Shown: positions 1 through 9,645, numbered from the stretch's first letter. The stretch is 64,000 nucleotides of DNA from Oleiphilus messinensis (GCF_002162375.1 NZ_CP021425.1:6315282-6379281); one strand, 5' to 3'. Notes: generated by a model not told the origin, from the letters alone. Numbers and translations: made by a program.

Positions 1-726
1 GTGAAACGATTATTTGATACCTTAATCGCTGCTGTGGCTTTAATTGTATTAGCCCCTTTTCTGACCTTACTGATGATTTTGATCTGGTTCCAGGATTGGC
101 ACTCCCCGCTCTATATCGCCAACCGTGTTGGCAAGGATGGCAAAGCATTCAGAATGGTCAAGCTCAGATCCATGGTCATAAATGCCGATAAAAATGGTGT
201 GGATTCTACAGCGGCAGATGACGTGCGAATCACTCGCCTGGGACGTTTTATCAGACAATTCAAGCTCGATGAACTGACCCAGTTGTGGAATGTGCTTATG
301 GGCCACATCAGTTTGGTTGGACCCCGACCCAATGTGAAAGCCGATACTGATCTTTATACGCTCGAGGAACAGGGGTTACTCTCCATTCGGCCGGGAATAA
401 CCGATTTCTCATCTATCGTATTTTCAGACGAAGGGGATATTCTGGCTGGAAGAGACAACCCTGATTTAGTTTACAACCAAATCATTAGACCCTGGAAAAG
501 CCGCTTGGGGCTTTTTTATGTGAAAAATTCAAATCTAATGGTTGATTCGAAGCTGATTGGACTGACAATCCTTGCCATTTTCAACAAGAAAAAGTCTCTT
601 CAATATTTAGCCAAGTTATTGGCGGATCTGGGTGCAGAGGAAAAGTTAATCAAGATTTGTCTGAGAGAGGACGAGTTAACGCCTTACCCTCCTCCCGGGG
701 CAAACGAAGTCGTTGCGCTTCGCTGA
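1..726 (+). CDS. Initiating sugar-phosphate transferase (PglC/WcaJ-type, monotopic)
   Basis: Transfers a sugar 1-phosphate from a UDP-sugar to undecaprenyl phosphate at the inner membrane, the first committed step of a repeat unit. One hydrophobic N-terminal segment (about residues 5-31) is followed by the bacterial sugar transferase domain with the catalytic Asp-Glu dyad at D90-E91 (KLDELTQLWNVL) and the SLVGPRP motif (104-110). At 241 aa it is the short PglC-like form without the extra N-terminal membrane domain of WcaJ/WbaP. The first base of the window is the G of a GTG codon encoding MKRLFD, a typical family start, but an upstream extension outside the window cannot be excluded. It is followed by a PtmE-like gene on the same strand. 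The sugar donor cannot be deduced. Confidence 0.85.
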   Translation: MKRLFDTLIAAVALIVLAPFLTLLMILIWFQDWHSPLYIANRVGKDGKAFRMVKLRSMVINADKNGVDSTAADDVRITRLGRFIRQFKLDELTQLWNVLMGHISLVGPRPNVKADTDLYTLEEQGLLSIRPGITDFSSIVFSDEGDILAGRDNPDLVYNQIIRPWKSRLGLFYVKNSNLMVDSKLIGLTILAIFNKKKSLQYLAKLLADLGAEEKLIKICLREDELTPYPPPGANEVVALR

Positions 727-795
727 TAGGGAAGCCGCGTCAAAACGTGCAACCAACGCCAAACATAGAGCGATCGATATTCAAAGGCATCGAGT

Positions 796-1833
796 ATGAG
801 TTACGACTGGAAAAAAATAATAATTCACCCAAGCGATTCCATTTTACGCGCAATCGAAGTCATCGACAAAGAATCTCTCAGGGCAGCATTAGTCACCGAA
901 GATGATCAACTTTTGGGAATGGTGACCGATGGCGACATACGTCGTGGCTTACTCAGAAATATTCCATTGGAAGGTCCAGTCTCACAAGTCATGAACAAGG
1001 AACCTAAAGTCGTTTACGAGGGTGCTTCCCGGTCGAGCATACTCGATTTGATGGAAACCTTTGACCTCTTGCTTATTCCCATCTTGCGTGGCAATAAACT
1101 GGTAGGCGTCGAAACGCTCCAGCACCTGACAAAGCGAAAGAAATACGACAATCCGGTGTTTTTAATGGCGGGAGGCTTCGGTACCCGACTACAACCGCTC
1201 ACCAATAGCTGCCCAAAACCGCTGCTGAAAGTCGGTGAAAAGCCGATTCTGGAGACCATTTTAGACAGCTTTATAGAAGCAGGATTCCATAATTTTTTTA
1301 TCTCGATTCATTATATGCCCGAAATGATTCGAGATCATTTTGGTGATGGCAGTCGATGGGGGGTCACCATACGCTATATCCACGAAGATCAGCCGTTAGG
1401 TACCGGGGGTGCTTTAGGGTTGCTGCCGGCAGATATTAATTCGCTCCCCATCATCGTCATGAATGGCGATGTCTTGACCAAGGTGGATTTTGTTCACTTA
1501 CTCAAGTACCACAATGAGCACGAATCAATAGCAACCATGTGTGTCAAAGAATATGAATATCAAGTGCCCTACGGTGTAATCACGACAGAGAACCACAAAA
1601 TACTCTCAATGGTGGAAAAGCCGATCCAAAAGTTTTTTGTCAATGCCGGCATCTATGTAATCAACAGTGAAGTGGCAACCGGAGTCGAACCGAACCAGAA
1701 CATTGATATGCCGACCTTACTGGATAACTACATAAAAAATGATCATACCGTCTCAGTATTTCCCGTCCATGAGTATTGGCTTGATATCGGAAAAATGAAT
1801 GATTTCAAGCTGGCTCAACAGAACTATAAATAA
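796..1833 (+). CDS. CBS-domain sugar nucleotidyltransferase, PtmE-like (legionaminic acid precursor activation)
   Basis: Residues 10-118 form a tandem CBS pair. From residue 121 a nucleotidyl transferase domain follows, with the signature AGGFGTRLQPLT (125-136), CPKPLL (139-144) and the metal-site NGD about 100 residues later. This CBS plus NTP-transferase layout is that of PtmE of Campylobacter, the glucosamine-1-phosphate guanylyltransferase that starts the GDP-sugar route to legionaminic acid. LegB, LegC, LegG, LegI and a CMP-sugar synthetase in the same locus support that assignment. The nucleotide (GDP versus UDP) is inferred from the family and not visible directly. It starts 69 nt after the initiating transferase and probably shares its transcript. 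Confidence 0.75.
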   Translation: MSYDWKKIIIHPSDSILRAIEVIDKESLRAALVTEDDQLLGMVTDGDIRRGLLRNIPLEGPVSQVMNKEPKVVYEGASRSSILDLMETFDLLLIPILRGNKLVGVETLQHLTKRKKYDNPVFLMAGGFGTRLQPLTNSCPKPLLKVGEKPILETILDSFIEAGFHNFFISIHYMPEMIRDHFGDGSRWGVTIRYIHEDQPLGTGGALGLLPADINSLPIIVMNGDVLTKVDFVHLLKYHNEHESIATMCVKEYEYQVPYGVITTENHKILSMVEKPIQKFFVNAGIYVINSEVATGVEPNQNIDMPTLLDNYIKNDHTVSVFPVHEYWLDIGKMNDFKLAQQNYK

Positions 1834-1884
1834 ACCCCCGACATCGATCTGACTTAAACACCTGGTTTACTGAATAGGTTCAAA

Positions 1885-3825
1885 ATGCGACGATATTTGC
1901 TGCAAATATTCTTCCTCTCGTTTATCTGCGTACTTGCAGGATGCAAGTCTTCGGGGGATTCCGCATCCGAGAATTCAGAAGGGGATCAGAGTATTCTCGC
2001 TTGCGACCAGAGCGGGCATAATGATGTCATCGCGCTCTTGTCAAAAAGTTCAAAGCAGTTTTGTATCAGTGACACAAAAACCAACTGGACGCTCTCAATC
2101 GAGCCGGTAAATGGCATGATTGAGAAAATAACGGAAAATATCTATCAATACACCCCTCAATCAGGTTTTAGTGGAACTGACGCAGTCGTTTTCACTGATC
2201 GTTTTGGTAATCAATCTAAAAAACATTTCTTTGTCACCGGACTCGAGAACGCGTTCAAACTGTCTGGAGTAAGCAGTGACAGGGCAACTGCCTACCCGGA
2301 TTCAAACAAAATTGTGACCATTGGCAATAAAACCCATGTCACTTGGCTCGATGAAGAAGATGGCACTTTTTTTATCCGGGTAAGAACCTTAGACCAGTCC
2401 AGCAATACATGGGGCGAAACCTACACGGTTGATACTGCAGAAGACAATCATGGTGGTGCCGCGATGGTTGCGGACTCGGAAGGGTTTCTCCACATTGTGT
2501 ACTATCCTCACAGCGGCACCTTTCGCTATAAACAATCCTTAAAACCAAACGACGTTTCCGCATGGGGAGAAACTGAATTATTTGGTACCAACGGCACATA
2601 CCCCGCGCTTGGCGTGCTGGCCGATGATACCTTGGTGCTCATTGCCCGACACTCCCGATGGCAGGAACCTTGGTACTTATCTTTTTATCGACGACCCAAA
2701 AACGGGGAATGGTCCGATGCAAAACCGGTCGTCGAAGGGAACATCGGAAGCTGGCTCAGCAATGCTCATCCGGATTACTATTCGACTATATATTTCCAGT
2801 CTATGCTGGTCGGAAGCGACGGGCAATCCATACATCTTGGATTCACAATCGCTGAAGCCCCGTTTGGAGAATTACCGGGGAAAGGCTATTTCATCGGCTA
2901 TATACACAGCAGCGATGGCGGCCTCACTTGGAAGGGCAAGGATAACAAAACCTTTAATACGCCAATATTGCCAGAGAATGTAGAAATAGTTACCGGGGAT
3001 ACGATACCCATTGATGGTGTGGATTATTTTGTTGGCAATATGGCCATGGATCCGTTGGGTCGCCCCTGGATTCTGTATTGTCGACTGGACTATCGACCTT
3101 ATGAAGCCTGGTTAGCAATGCGGCAAGCCAATGGCAGCTGGATCACAAAAGAATTGCTCCCTCACGTTAATGACAGGTTCCCGGACGTAGAGATTCATAT
3201 GCCAGGATCTATCACGTTTGATAATCGTGGCAAACTGTACATGGTTCTGACCAGCACACACAATAGCGCCGGGGGGGATTATCCTTATCATGGCCACAAA
3301 ACGAGTAATGTATTGGCGTTAATCAGCGGGGATTACGGCAAAAGCTTTGATGTGGCTGAGCTCGCAAACTCCAACACTGAAGCAGATGATCAAAAAATGA
3401 AATGGCTTCCCAATTTGGAAGTGTCGACGACATCGGCGCTGGTTGAATCACCGGGCGTACTTTTCACTCGAAGTGTCGTCAATGAAGAGCTCGCTTATCA
3501 AATGGTAAGCAATGAAGCATATTACACCCAATTTAATGCTGAGCATAATCGTGGCGAATTCGTTACGGTAAACAAAGTGAATACGAGTGAGAGAAAACCC
3601 GCATTATCTGGAATGGTTTCGAGCTCGATAAAATCGGTTGAAGCAACAATCAATAAAGTTTCTTATGTTGCAAACATAGAGAATAACTCATGGTATATTG
3701 AGCAAGGCATTCTCGAGGAATTGGCTTACGGTGCGTACGACGTCTCTTTAACCGCTGTGGACCAATCTGGTGAAAACCTGACAGACCTGACCTACGGAGA
3801 AGTTTTAATCGATGCGTCGCCGTAG
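1885..3825 (+). CDS. BNR-repeat (sialidase-like) lipoprotein
   Basis: The first 19 residues form a lipoprotein signal peptide ending in the lipobox LAGC, so the protein is predicted to be lipid-anchored on the cell envelope. The body (about residues 90-560) has Asp-box-like motifs such as SSDGGLTWKG and SGDYGKSFD and resembles the BNR_4 family found in polysaccharide lyases and sialidase-like beta-propellers. A C-terminal stretch of about 90 residues looks like a beta-sandwich. Its place between PtmE-like and Wzz-like genes suggests it acts on, or binds, the polysaccharide made by this locus. No catalytic residue set can be assigned by eye, so enzymatic activity is uncertain; it could be a binding protein. 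Confidence 0.65.
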   Translation: MRRYLLQIFFLSFICVLAGCKSSGDSASENSEGDQSILACDQSGHNDVIALLSKSSKQFCISDTKTNWTLSIEPVNGMIEKITENIYQYTPQSGFSGTDAVVFTDRFGNQSKKHFFVTGLENAFKLSGVSSDRATAYPDSNKIVTIGNKTHVTWLDEEDGTFFIRVRTLDQSSNTWGETYTVDTAEDNHGGAAMVADSEGFLHIVYYPHSGTFRYKQSLKPNDVSAWGETELFGTNGTYPALGVLADDTLVLIARHSRWQEPWYLSFYRRPKNGEWSDAKPVVEGNIGSWLSNAHPDYYSTIYFQSMLVGSDGQSIHLGFTIAEAPFGELPGKGYFIGYIHSSDGGLTWKGKDNKTFNTPILPENVEIVTGDTIPIDGVDYFVGNMAMDPLGRPWILYCRLDYRPYEAWLAMRQANGSWITKELLPHVNDRFPDVEIHMPGSITFDNRGKLYMVLTSTHNSAGGDYPYHGHKTSNVLALISGDYGKSFDVAELANSNTEADDQKMKWLPNLEVSTTSALVESPGVLFTRSVVNEELAYQMVSNEAYYTQFNAEHNRGEFVTVNKVNTSERKPALSGMVSSSIKSVEATINKVSYVANIENNSWYIEQGILEELAYGAYDVSLTAVDQSGENLTDLTYGEVLIDASP

Positions 3826-3950
3826 GTAAACGATAGTTACAAACAACCATATTCATATATTTCCACAGAGATCTGACTCGAGCAATGCTCAAAATACTCG
3901 GTGTATTCACTCTGTGTACTTACTCGAAGTGCTAGGGCAATAGTCAAAAA

Positions 3951-4826
3951 ATGCAAATAGATAGTCAAAATGGAACAACATTTCTTGTTAAGGAAGAGAT
4001 AAATCTCTGGTACTTGATACTTCTCCTTTGGCGTCACAAAATCCAAATCGCAATTGTGACCACAATTTTTGCAATAGGGTCGGTATGGTTTGCACTTCGA
4101 ACGCCAGATATTTATCTGGCGGATGTCACCGTCGCAACAGTGGGTTCCGATGGAAGATCCGCACGCGCCCCACTCGGAAGATTAGGAGAATTAGCATCCC
4201 TAACCGGGATATCACTCCCATCGGCAGAAAATACGGCTACAAACATCGCGATGATTCAGTCGCGTATTTTTATGATGAGTTTTATCGACGAAAACAATCT
4301 TTTACCCATTCTCTATGAAAAGAGTTGGGATAAAGAAACTAAAGAATGGTCACTTAAAGATGGGCAAAAGCCACCGAGCTTGCAAAAGGCATTCAAAAAA
4401 TTCAGCGGACTTATAGAGATAATTCATGATCGCAAAACAGGCCTGGTCACGTTGAATGTACGTTGGTATAACCCTGAATTAGCAGCAGAATGGGCAAATA
4501 AGATAATAACCAAAGCAAACTCTTACTTAAGAGAAAAAGCAATAAACGAAGCCCAAGAGAGTATTGAGTTTTTAAAAAAACAAATTAGTGAAACCAACGA
4601 AATCGTATTACAGAACCAAATGTATGCGCTACTCCAAAAAGAACTTCAAACAGTTAAACTGGCAAGTGTGCGCAAGGATTTCGCGTTTAACGTCATTGAT
4701 CCCGCAATTGTGCCAGAAGTTAAAAATGCACCAAAGCGCTCTTCTATTTGTATTTTAGGTACAATTATCGGCGCTATTTTTGGCGCGATAACAGTGCTAA
4801 TACGGCATTTTACCAGAAGGACATAG
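3951..4826 (+). CDS. Wzz-type polysaccharide chain-length determinant
   Basis: A polysaccharide co-polymerase of the inner membrane that sets the modal length of a Wzy-made polymer. The first membrane segment is near residues 30-50 (after the N-terminal motif INLWYLILLLWRHK), the periplasmic part contains coiled-coil sequence around residues 190-235, and a second membrane segment lies at about 262-284 after a Pro/Lys-rich stretch (PEVKNAPKRS) typical of the family. The 291-aa length fits Wzz without a fused kinase. The gene is last in the rightward block and faces a convergent leftward operon across a gap holding a 14-bp tandem repeat. Confidence 0.85.
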   Translation: MQIDSQNGTTFLVKEEINLWYLILLLWRHKIQIAIVTTIFAIGSVWFALRTPDIYLADVTVATVGSDGRSARAPLGRLGELASLTGISLPSAENTATNIAMIQSRIFMMSFIDENNLLPILYEKSWDKETKEWSLKDGQKPPSLQKAFKKFSGLIEIIHDRKTGLVTLNVRWYNPELAAEWANKIITKANSYLREKAINEAQESIEFLKKQISETNEIVLQNQMYALLQKELQTVKLASVRKDFAFNVIDPAIVPEVKNAPKRSSICILGTIIGAIFGAITVLIRHFTRRT

Positions 4827-4877
4827 GCGGGCATGCTTTGCTTGTGTTCCGATTAAGGCAATTGCTCAGACTATGAT

Positions 4878-4947
4878 TTCTGATCTACAACTTCTGAACT
4901 ACGGCTTTTGAACTACGGTTTTTGAACTCAGATTTCTGGACTACGGG
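4878..4947. repeat. Five-copy 14-bp imperfect tandem repeat
   Basis: Five contiguous 14-bp units fill this interval: ttctgatctacaac, ttctgaactacggc, ttttgaactacggt, ttttgaactcagat and ttctggactacggg. The period is exactly 14 throughout. The array lies in the convergent gap between the Wzz-like gene and the neuC-like gene, so it is not a promoter for either. Function unknown. Confidence 0.85.
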
Positions 4948-4991
4948 ATCGAAGTGCATGTTGATCTTACCCGGAATAACAAGAAGTCCGT

Positions 4992-6101
4992 TCACCGGTT
5001 ATGAACCGCTGCAATGGTTGCGGCCACGATCTTTTCAGCGGCATTTCCATGACCAAAAATATCGATTTTTTCAGGTAATTTTCGACTTAATATCTCATCT
5101 ATCCCCTGCAGAATTTTAGACTCTTCAATTTCAACCGTCACGATGTTCGCCGTGAGGATTCGGCCTTTCTGCCTGTTTCCGAGATTCACAACTTTGGTCG
5201 GAAAATAGGATGCTTCCAAAAATCCGCTGGAGGTATTTCCCAACATAAAGGCACAGTGTTTTATACAAGTTAGATAACCCAACGTTCCAAACGATTCCAC
5301 GCCAACAGCGTTTTCGTGCTCTACGATAAATGCATTCAATCTATCCCGGATCACTGCACTACTGGTATCAGCATTGGGCATGGTGATGATAATCTGATAT
5401 TTTTTTAATCGGCTTAGTACGGCCGTGAGTTGTTCAACATAATATTGATTGGATTTAAAGTTGATCGTTTCCGGATGAAAAGTAACTAAGACGGACGGTA
5501 GATCGAGGTTAATATTAAACGCTTGAAAAAATTCTGATTTGGATAAGAGCTTTAGTTTGCTCAAGTTATCAATACTCAAGGCACCAACATTGTAGACATT
5601 GCTATCCGAACCCTTTAAATCAACAATTCTCTGTCTGTAAACCTCCGTTGAAGGAAAATGAAGGGATGACATATGCGTTATCCCATGCCTGAACGCATTG
5701 TCTATCGCGCCTTCAGTTTCTTCGCCACCGTGAATATGCGCTATAGGAATATTATAAGGCTGTAAACTGGAACAAGCCGCAAACATTTCGAAGCGATCCC
5801 CGAGTGAATAGATCAAGTCAAAACGGGTTTTCTCCCACACTTCAGAGCAGGCAAGGATCGTTTTGCTCATTGACTCACAGATCGATTGCGGCCGGTCACC
5901 ATCGACATAGGTGTCTAACCCATGGCAAACTTCAAAACCATCTGAAACGATCTGCTTTATCGTTTTACCGAATTTATCGGAAAGATGTGTCCCGAAGGCG
6001 ATGATCTCAAAATCTATTTCAGGGGTACGATCAAGTTGCCTGAGTAAAGGTAAGTATTGGCTGTAGTCAGCCCTCGAGCTCGTTAGAATACCGACTCTCA
6101 T
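4992..6101 (-). CDS. NeuC/LegG-like hydrolysing UDP-sugar 2-epimerase
   Basis: Predicted to convert the UDP- (or GDP-) activated diacetamido sugar made by LegB/LegC into free 6-deoxy-mannosamine sugar with release of nucleotide, the substrate of LegI/NeuB. The 369-aa protein opens with MRVGILTSSRADY and has the family motifs SLGDRFEMFAAC, HIHGGEETEGAIDNAFRHGI and the C-terminal GNTSSGFLEA. The start overlaps the end of the upstream neuB-like gene by 35 nt, so the two are translationally linked. Assignment to LegG rather than true NeuC rests on the neighbouring LegB and LegC genes. Confidence 0.85.
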   Translation of the reverse strand: MRVGILTSSRADYSQYLPLLRQLDRTPEIDFEIIAFGTHLSDKFGKTIKQIVSDGFEVCHGLDTYVDGDRPQSICESMSKTILACSEVWEKTRFDLIYSLGDRFEMFAACSSLQPYNIPIAHIHGGEETEGAIDNAFRHGITHMSSLHFPSTEVYRQRIVDLKGSDSNVYNVGALSIDNLSKLKLLSKSEFFQAFNINLDLPSVLVTFHPETINFKSNQYYVEQLTAVLSRLKKYQIIITMPNADTSSAVIRDRLNAFIVEHENAVGVESFGTLGYLTCIKHCAFMLGNTSSGFLEASYFPTKVVNLGNRQKGRILTANIVTVEIEESKILQGIDEILSRKLPEKIDIFGHGNAAEKIVAATIAAVHNR

Positions 6102-7119
6102 TCTCTATATCTTCATATTCAAGTTGGTGATCTGCAATACAATCCCGCCTGAGTATGCAACCAATCAGTCGTTTGTATTCCATGGGTGAAATGCCGTCTC
6201 CAGGCCTTTTCATAATCAAATCGTTTTCGGTCAGAACATGACCCTTGTCCAGTTGCTGCTTGAGATGAATGCTTTTTCGGGCAATCGGAATGTTCTTTTT
6301 CTCTGATTCAGCGGGTGCTTTTACCCCGGTCCCGAGTGCTGCCTCTACATTTCTGATCCCGTGGACCATTGCTTTTAATTCCAGAGGATCCAGTGAGGCC
6401 TTGTGATCCGGGCCTTCCATTGTCTTATCCAGAGTAAAATGCTTTTCGATAATTTCAGCGCCAAGGCTCACTGCCGCGATCGCAACTTCAATACCACTGG
6501 TGTGATCTGAATAGCCCACACTTAAATTGAACGCATCACGAATACTCTGCATAGCCCGAAGATTTACATCGCTAAAAGGTGCAGGATACTCCGTTGTGCA
6601 ATGCAAAATCGAAATCTTGTCTCTGGCCGTGCCAGAATTAACCAAGACCTTAACAGCGGCGTCTATTTCAGCCATGGATGCCATGCCGGTTGAAAGGATA
6701 ATTTCCTTGTTACGGGCTGCTATTTGTTCCAGATAAGGCAAGTTTGTAATTTCACCGGACGGTATCTTGAATAGTCGTACACCCAGGTTATCCAGAAACG
6801 AAATACTCTCCAGATCAAAAGGCGTAGACAGGAATTCAATTCCCTTTTCTTCGGCGTAACTTTTTAACAATACAAAATCATCGAATGATAGCTCCAGTTT
6901 TTTCACCATATCGAGCTGGCTCTCCGAAGTACCTGTATTATTTGTCTGGTATTCCGCTTTAACCGCGTTTTTCGATATGACGTTTTCTGCAATAAATGTC
7001 TGGAATTTGACAACATCTGCGCCGGCTTCAGCAGCAATATCGATCAGCTTTTTCGCCAACTCAATATCACCATTATGATTAACACCCGCTTCAGCAATAA
7101 TCAGGGTTTTTTTATACAT
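6067..7119 (-). CDS. NeuB/LegI-like nonulosonate synthase
   Basis: Condenses phosphoenolpyruvate with a mannosamine-type sugar to give a nine-carbon nonulosonic acid (sialic or legionaminic acid). The N-terminal TIM-barrel begins with LIIAEAGVNHNGDIELAKKLIDIA and contains FKIPSGE and the SDHTSGIE and GAEIIEKHFTLD motifs; the C-terminal 60 residues form the antifreeze-like SAF domain. Length (350 aa) is normal. It overlaps the upstream NAD-dependent epimerase gene by 8 nt and the downstream neuC-like gene by 35 nt. The genetic context favours legionaminic acid over sialic acid. Confidence 0.9.
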   Translation of the reverse strand: MYKKTLIIAEAGVNHNGDIELAKKLIDIAAEAGADVVKFQTFIAENVISKNAVKAEYQTNNTGTSESQLDMVKKLELSFDDFVLLKSYAEEKGIEFLSTPFDLESISFLDNLGVRLFKIPSGEITNLPYLEQIAARNKEIILSTGMASMAEIDAAVKVLVNSGTARDKISILHCTTEYPAPFSDVNLRAMQSIRDAFNLSVGYSDHTSGIEVAIAAVSLGAEIIEKHFTLDKTMEGPDHKASLDPLELKAMVHGIRNVEAALGTGVKAPAESEKKNIPIARKSIHLKQQLDKGHVLTENDLIMKRPGDGISPMEYKRLIGCILRRDCIADHQLEYEDIENESRYSNELEG

Positions 7120-7966
7120 ATTGATTCAGCTCTGTAAGTAGCTTTTCGGAGTTTATGTTGACTCTGGATCTCACACCTTTCTCGTTGTAGCGTATTCTTG
7201 AAGCAGCATTTCCGTGTTCACTGATGATCAGGCGCGCAAGCTCGGAATAAGTCATATTTCTCTCGCTCAAATTATAAGTACCGCTCAACTGAGCCCTGTG
7301 ATTGATTATTTCACCTATTTTCAATACCAGAAATTCAACCGACATAAATGCACTTTCCCGTTGCCCGGCTCCAAAGACGGTTATGGTATTCTCTTCAAGC
7401 AACTCCCTGAGCATAATGGAAAAAATTCGGTCTTCTCGCATACCCTCACCATAAGTCTGAGCAAGACGGAGATTAACCACCTGCATTTTGTCTTTTAAGA
7501 AAAAATACAGGAGTTCTTCACTGCAGAATTTGGAAAGACTGTATAGGCACTCGGCGTTCATGGAAGGCTTGATTATCGATCCTTCGTCATAGGTTCCACT
7601 TGCGTTAGGATAGACACCAATAGTTGATAAATTGATTACTTTTTCTGGATTTAACGTTTGTGCGATACAGACCAAGCTCTCTGTGATGGCATTATTCCGG
7701 TGAAAAACAGACAGATCTTTCGTCTGATTTGCACCACATAACACACCTGCAGTATGAATTATGACGTCTACGGGAAGGTCTGCGAAACCATCCTTCTGCA
7801 CATTGCACCTGACGGATTCAACATCCGCCAGATCCAAAATGATCTCTTCATCTTTCGGATCTTCAGGGGTTGTCTTGACGATTGAATATATCCGGTGTTT
7901 TTGCCCCAGATGTTTCTTTATATGACTCCCGATAAAACCATTTGCGCCTGTAATGAGAATATTCAT
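7112..7966 (-). CDS. NAD-dependent sugar epimerase/dehydratase
   Basis: An extended short-chain dehydrogenase/reductase. The N-terminal Rossmann motif is ITGANGFIGSHI (residues 4-15). The catalytic YSLSK tetrad motif follows at about residue 144, after the active-site serine in INLSTIGVYP. Length 284 aa. Such proteins epimerise, dehydrate or reduce nucleotide sugars; the exact substrate is not evident. It sits between the ATP-grasp gene and neuB and overlaps the latter by 8 nt, so it probably acts on a sugar of the same repeat unit. Confidence 0.75.
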   Translation of the reverse strand: MNILITGANGFIGSHIKKHLGQKHRIYSIVKTTPEDPKDEEIILDLADVESVRCNVQKDGFADLPVDVIIHTAGVLCGANQTKDLSVFHRNNAITESLVCIAQTLNPEKVINLSTIGVYPNASGTYDEGSIIKPSMNAECLYSLSKFCSEELLYFFLKDKMQVVNLRLAQTYGEGMREDRIFSIMLRELLEENTITVFGAGQRESAFMSVEFLVLKIGEIINHRAQLSGTYNLSERNMTYSELARLIISEHGNAASRIRYNEKGVRSRVNINSEKLLTELNQYV

Positions 7967-7984
7967 AGCACTAAACTGAAAACG

Positions 7985-8965
7985 TTATTGTACGAGTGAC
8001 TCTTCGTAGTAGCGAATGACCGTACCTTCCCTCAAATCGAAGCTGATTGCTTTTTCAAATAATAAATGATTCACGATGTACTCAACTTCTTTGTAACCAA
8101 ATAAAGAGCGAATATAAGTGGTACCGGAATGTCTTGCATTTATTTCAAATATTTTTGGTGTGCCATCGGGATCAAGTCTCAACTGAAAATTACAGGCACC
8201 ATATGGTTTCAGGCAGTTTGCTACAGCCTCTAAATATTCGGTTATTCGCGTCGGAAAATCATTTTTAAAATGAGAAATATAGGTGTTGCCTTCTTTCAGG
8301 CTTCTTTTCAGGACAATGGATTTTTGCAATCGATCGTCCAGGAAAATTGTCCCGCAGGTATATTCATCATCATCTGTTCCGACACATTCTTGAATAATTG
8401 GATCATCCACCCTGTGCAATGCCGTTTTTAATTCTGCTTCGCAACTTACTTTATGCAGACCGACACTTCTGGCTCCCTTTCTGGGTTTAACAATCAGAGG
8501 GTAATCCAGATTCGCGAAGTCGAGCTCACCGGGTAGAAAAGACCTGGGATGAGGTAAACCATTTTCTTTCAGAAATTGATAGGTCAGATACTTGTCATTG
8601 GCAATCTCAATGACCTGGGATGAACACACCATCAAGCGCGCGCCAGTCTCTTCCTCAATCATGGATTTATACCTCGCAAACAGAGGCAGTTCAAAATCGA
8701 CTCCAATGAACAACAGTTTCACCGCATTTTCAGACAATATGCTGATAATGCTATTAAGCCAGGATTGTTCCTCTACATCGGGATTGAGAATATCCGGCAA
8801 TAAATAATTTTTCTCCGTCCAATATGAACCAACGGTTTGTTCAAAGTAATCCATGCCAACAAGCTCAATTTCGTCGCATAGATCCGACCTTAATATCGAT
8901 TTAATAATCGCTTGACCAATTAAACTTCCGGTGCCGGTAACAGCGATAGCGGTATGTCTGCTCAT
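7985..8965 (-). CDS. ATP-grasp ligase (carbamoyl-phosphate synthase-like)
   Basis: Carries a pre-ATP-grasp N-terminal domain (VTGTGSLIGQAI) and an ATP-grasp fold with LIVKPRKGARSVGLHKV for nucleotide binding and IFEINARHSGTTY for metal binding. ATP-grasp enzymes join a carboxylate to an amine or thiol through an acyl phosphate. In a polysaccharide locus this suggests attachment of an amino acid or similar group to a sugar, but the substrate is not visible. The ATG at 8965 is preferred over an upstream in-frame start because it begins MSRHTAIAV and lies 2 nt after the stop of the metallophosphoesterase gene. Part of the leftward operon. Confidence 0.7.
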   Translation of the reverse strand: MSRHTAIAVTGTGSLIGQAIIKSILRSDLCDEIELVGMDYFEQTVGSYWTEKNYLLPDILNPDVEEQSWLNSIISILSENAVKLLFIGVDFELPLFARYKSMIEEETGARLMVCSSQVIEIANDKYLTYQFLKENGLPHPRSFLPGELDFANLDYPLIVKPRKGARSVGLHKVSCEAELKTALHRVDDPIIQECVGTDDDEYTCGTIFLDDRLQKSIVLKRSLKEGNTYISHFKNDFPTRITEYLEAVANCLKPYGACNFQLRLDPDGTPKIFEINARHSGTTYIRSLFGYKEVEYIVNHLLFEKAISFDLREGTVIRYYEESLVQ

Positions 8966-8967
8966 AG

Positions 8968-9603
8968 TTACAAGGTACGTTTCGATTTTATATAGTCGAT
9001 GCAAATTTCGGGATAGCCTTGCACCTGCATCTCATTGATAAGGTAGTCCACATTGAAGTTTTTTCTAATCAGTTCGACTGAGTTTAGTTCTGTGTTCCAG
9101 ATAGCATAGTTAATTTCATCGATATTTACTCTGTTCTGCCCGACACTGCCGACATTGGTTAAAGCATATCCGTTGACACTTTTTGTGAACATACGGTGAG
9201 AGTGCCCGATAAATGTGTCACGGTGGATCGATACTTCCGTATCCGGGAAAATGTATGCATCATTGATCGTGTGGACAAACTCAACGTTGTCCTTCAAGTA
9301 TGATGCCTGATAGATCGAAATTTTTTTCTGTCTGTTGAATCTTGAAAAACAAAAGTCAAAAAATGCCAGGGCAACAGGATGGCTACCCGGGTACTGTCCG
9401 TCCAGAAATGCGGTTTCATGATTACCCGACACCAGCACCCGTTGATCGAGACTGTCGAGCAAATCAACACACTCATTACTCCAGGGACCGTAGCCGACCA
9501 CATCACCAAGAGAGATCGTCAAATCCACATGCTGTTCTGCGTTCAGCACATACTCCAATGCTGGCAGATTACCGTGAACATCACTTATCACTAATATTTT
9601 CAT
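8968..9603 (-). CDS. Calcineurin-like metallophosphoesterase (YfcE/ApaH type)
   Basis: The conserved di-metal site blocks are all present: ISDVHGN (residues 6-12), GDVVGYGP, GNHETA and GHSHRMF. At 211 aa it is a single-domain phosphoesterase without signal peptide, so it is cytoplasmic. In this operon it most likely removes a phosphate or pyrophosphate from a small intermediate; the substrate is unknown. It is followed after 2 nt by the ATP-grasp gene, and this pairing suggests the two act in sequence on one side-chain modification. Confidence 0.8.
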   Translation of the reverse strand: MKILVISDVHGNLPALEYVLNAEQHVDLTISLGDVVGYGPWSNECVDLLDSLDQRVLVSGNHETAFLDGQYPGSHPVALAFFDFCFSRFNRQKKISIYQASYLKDNVEFVHTINDAYIFPDTEVSIHRDTFIGHSHRMFTKSVNGYALTNVGSVGQNRVNIDEINYAIWNTELNSVELIRKNFNVDYLINEMQVQGYPEICIDYIKSKRTL

Positions 9604-9645
9604 TTCATTGATCGATTAAATCGGGCTTGAATGACCGAAAGATTA

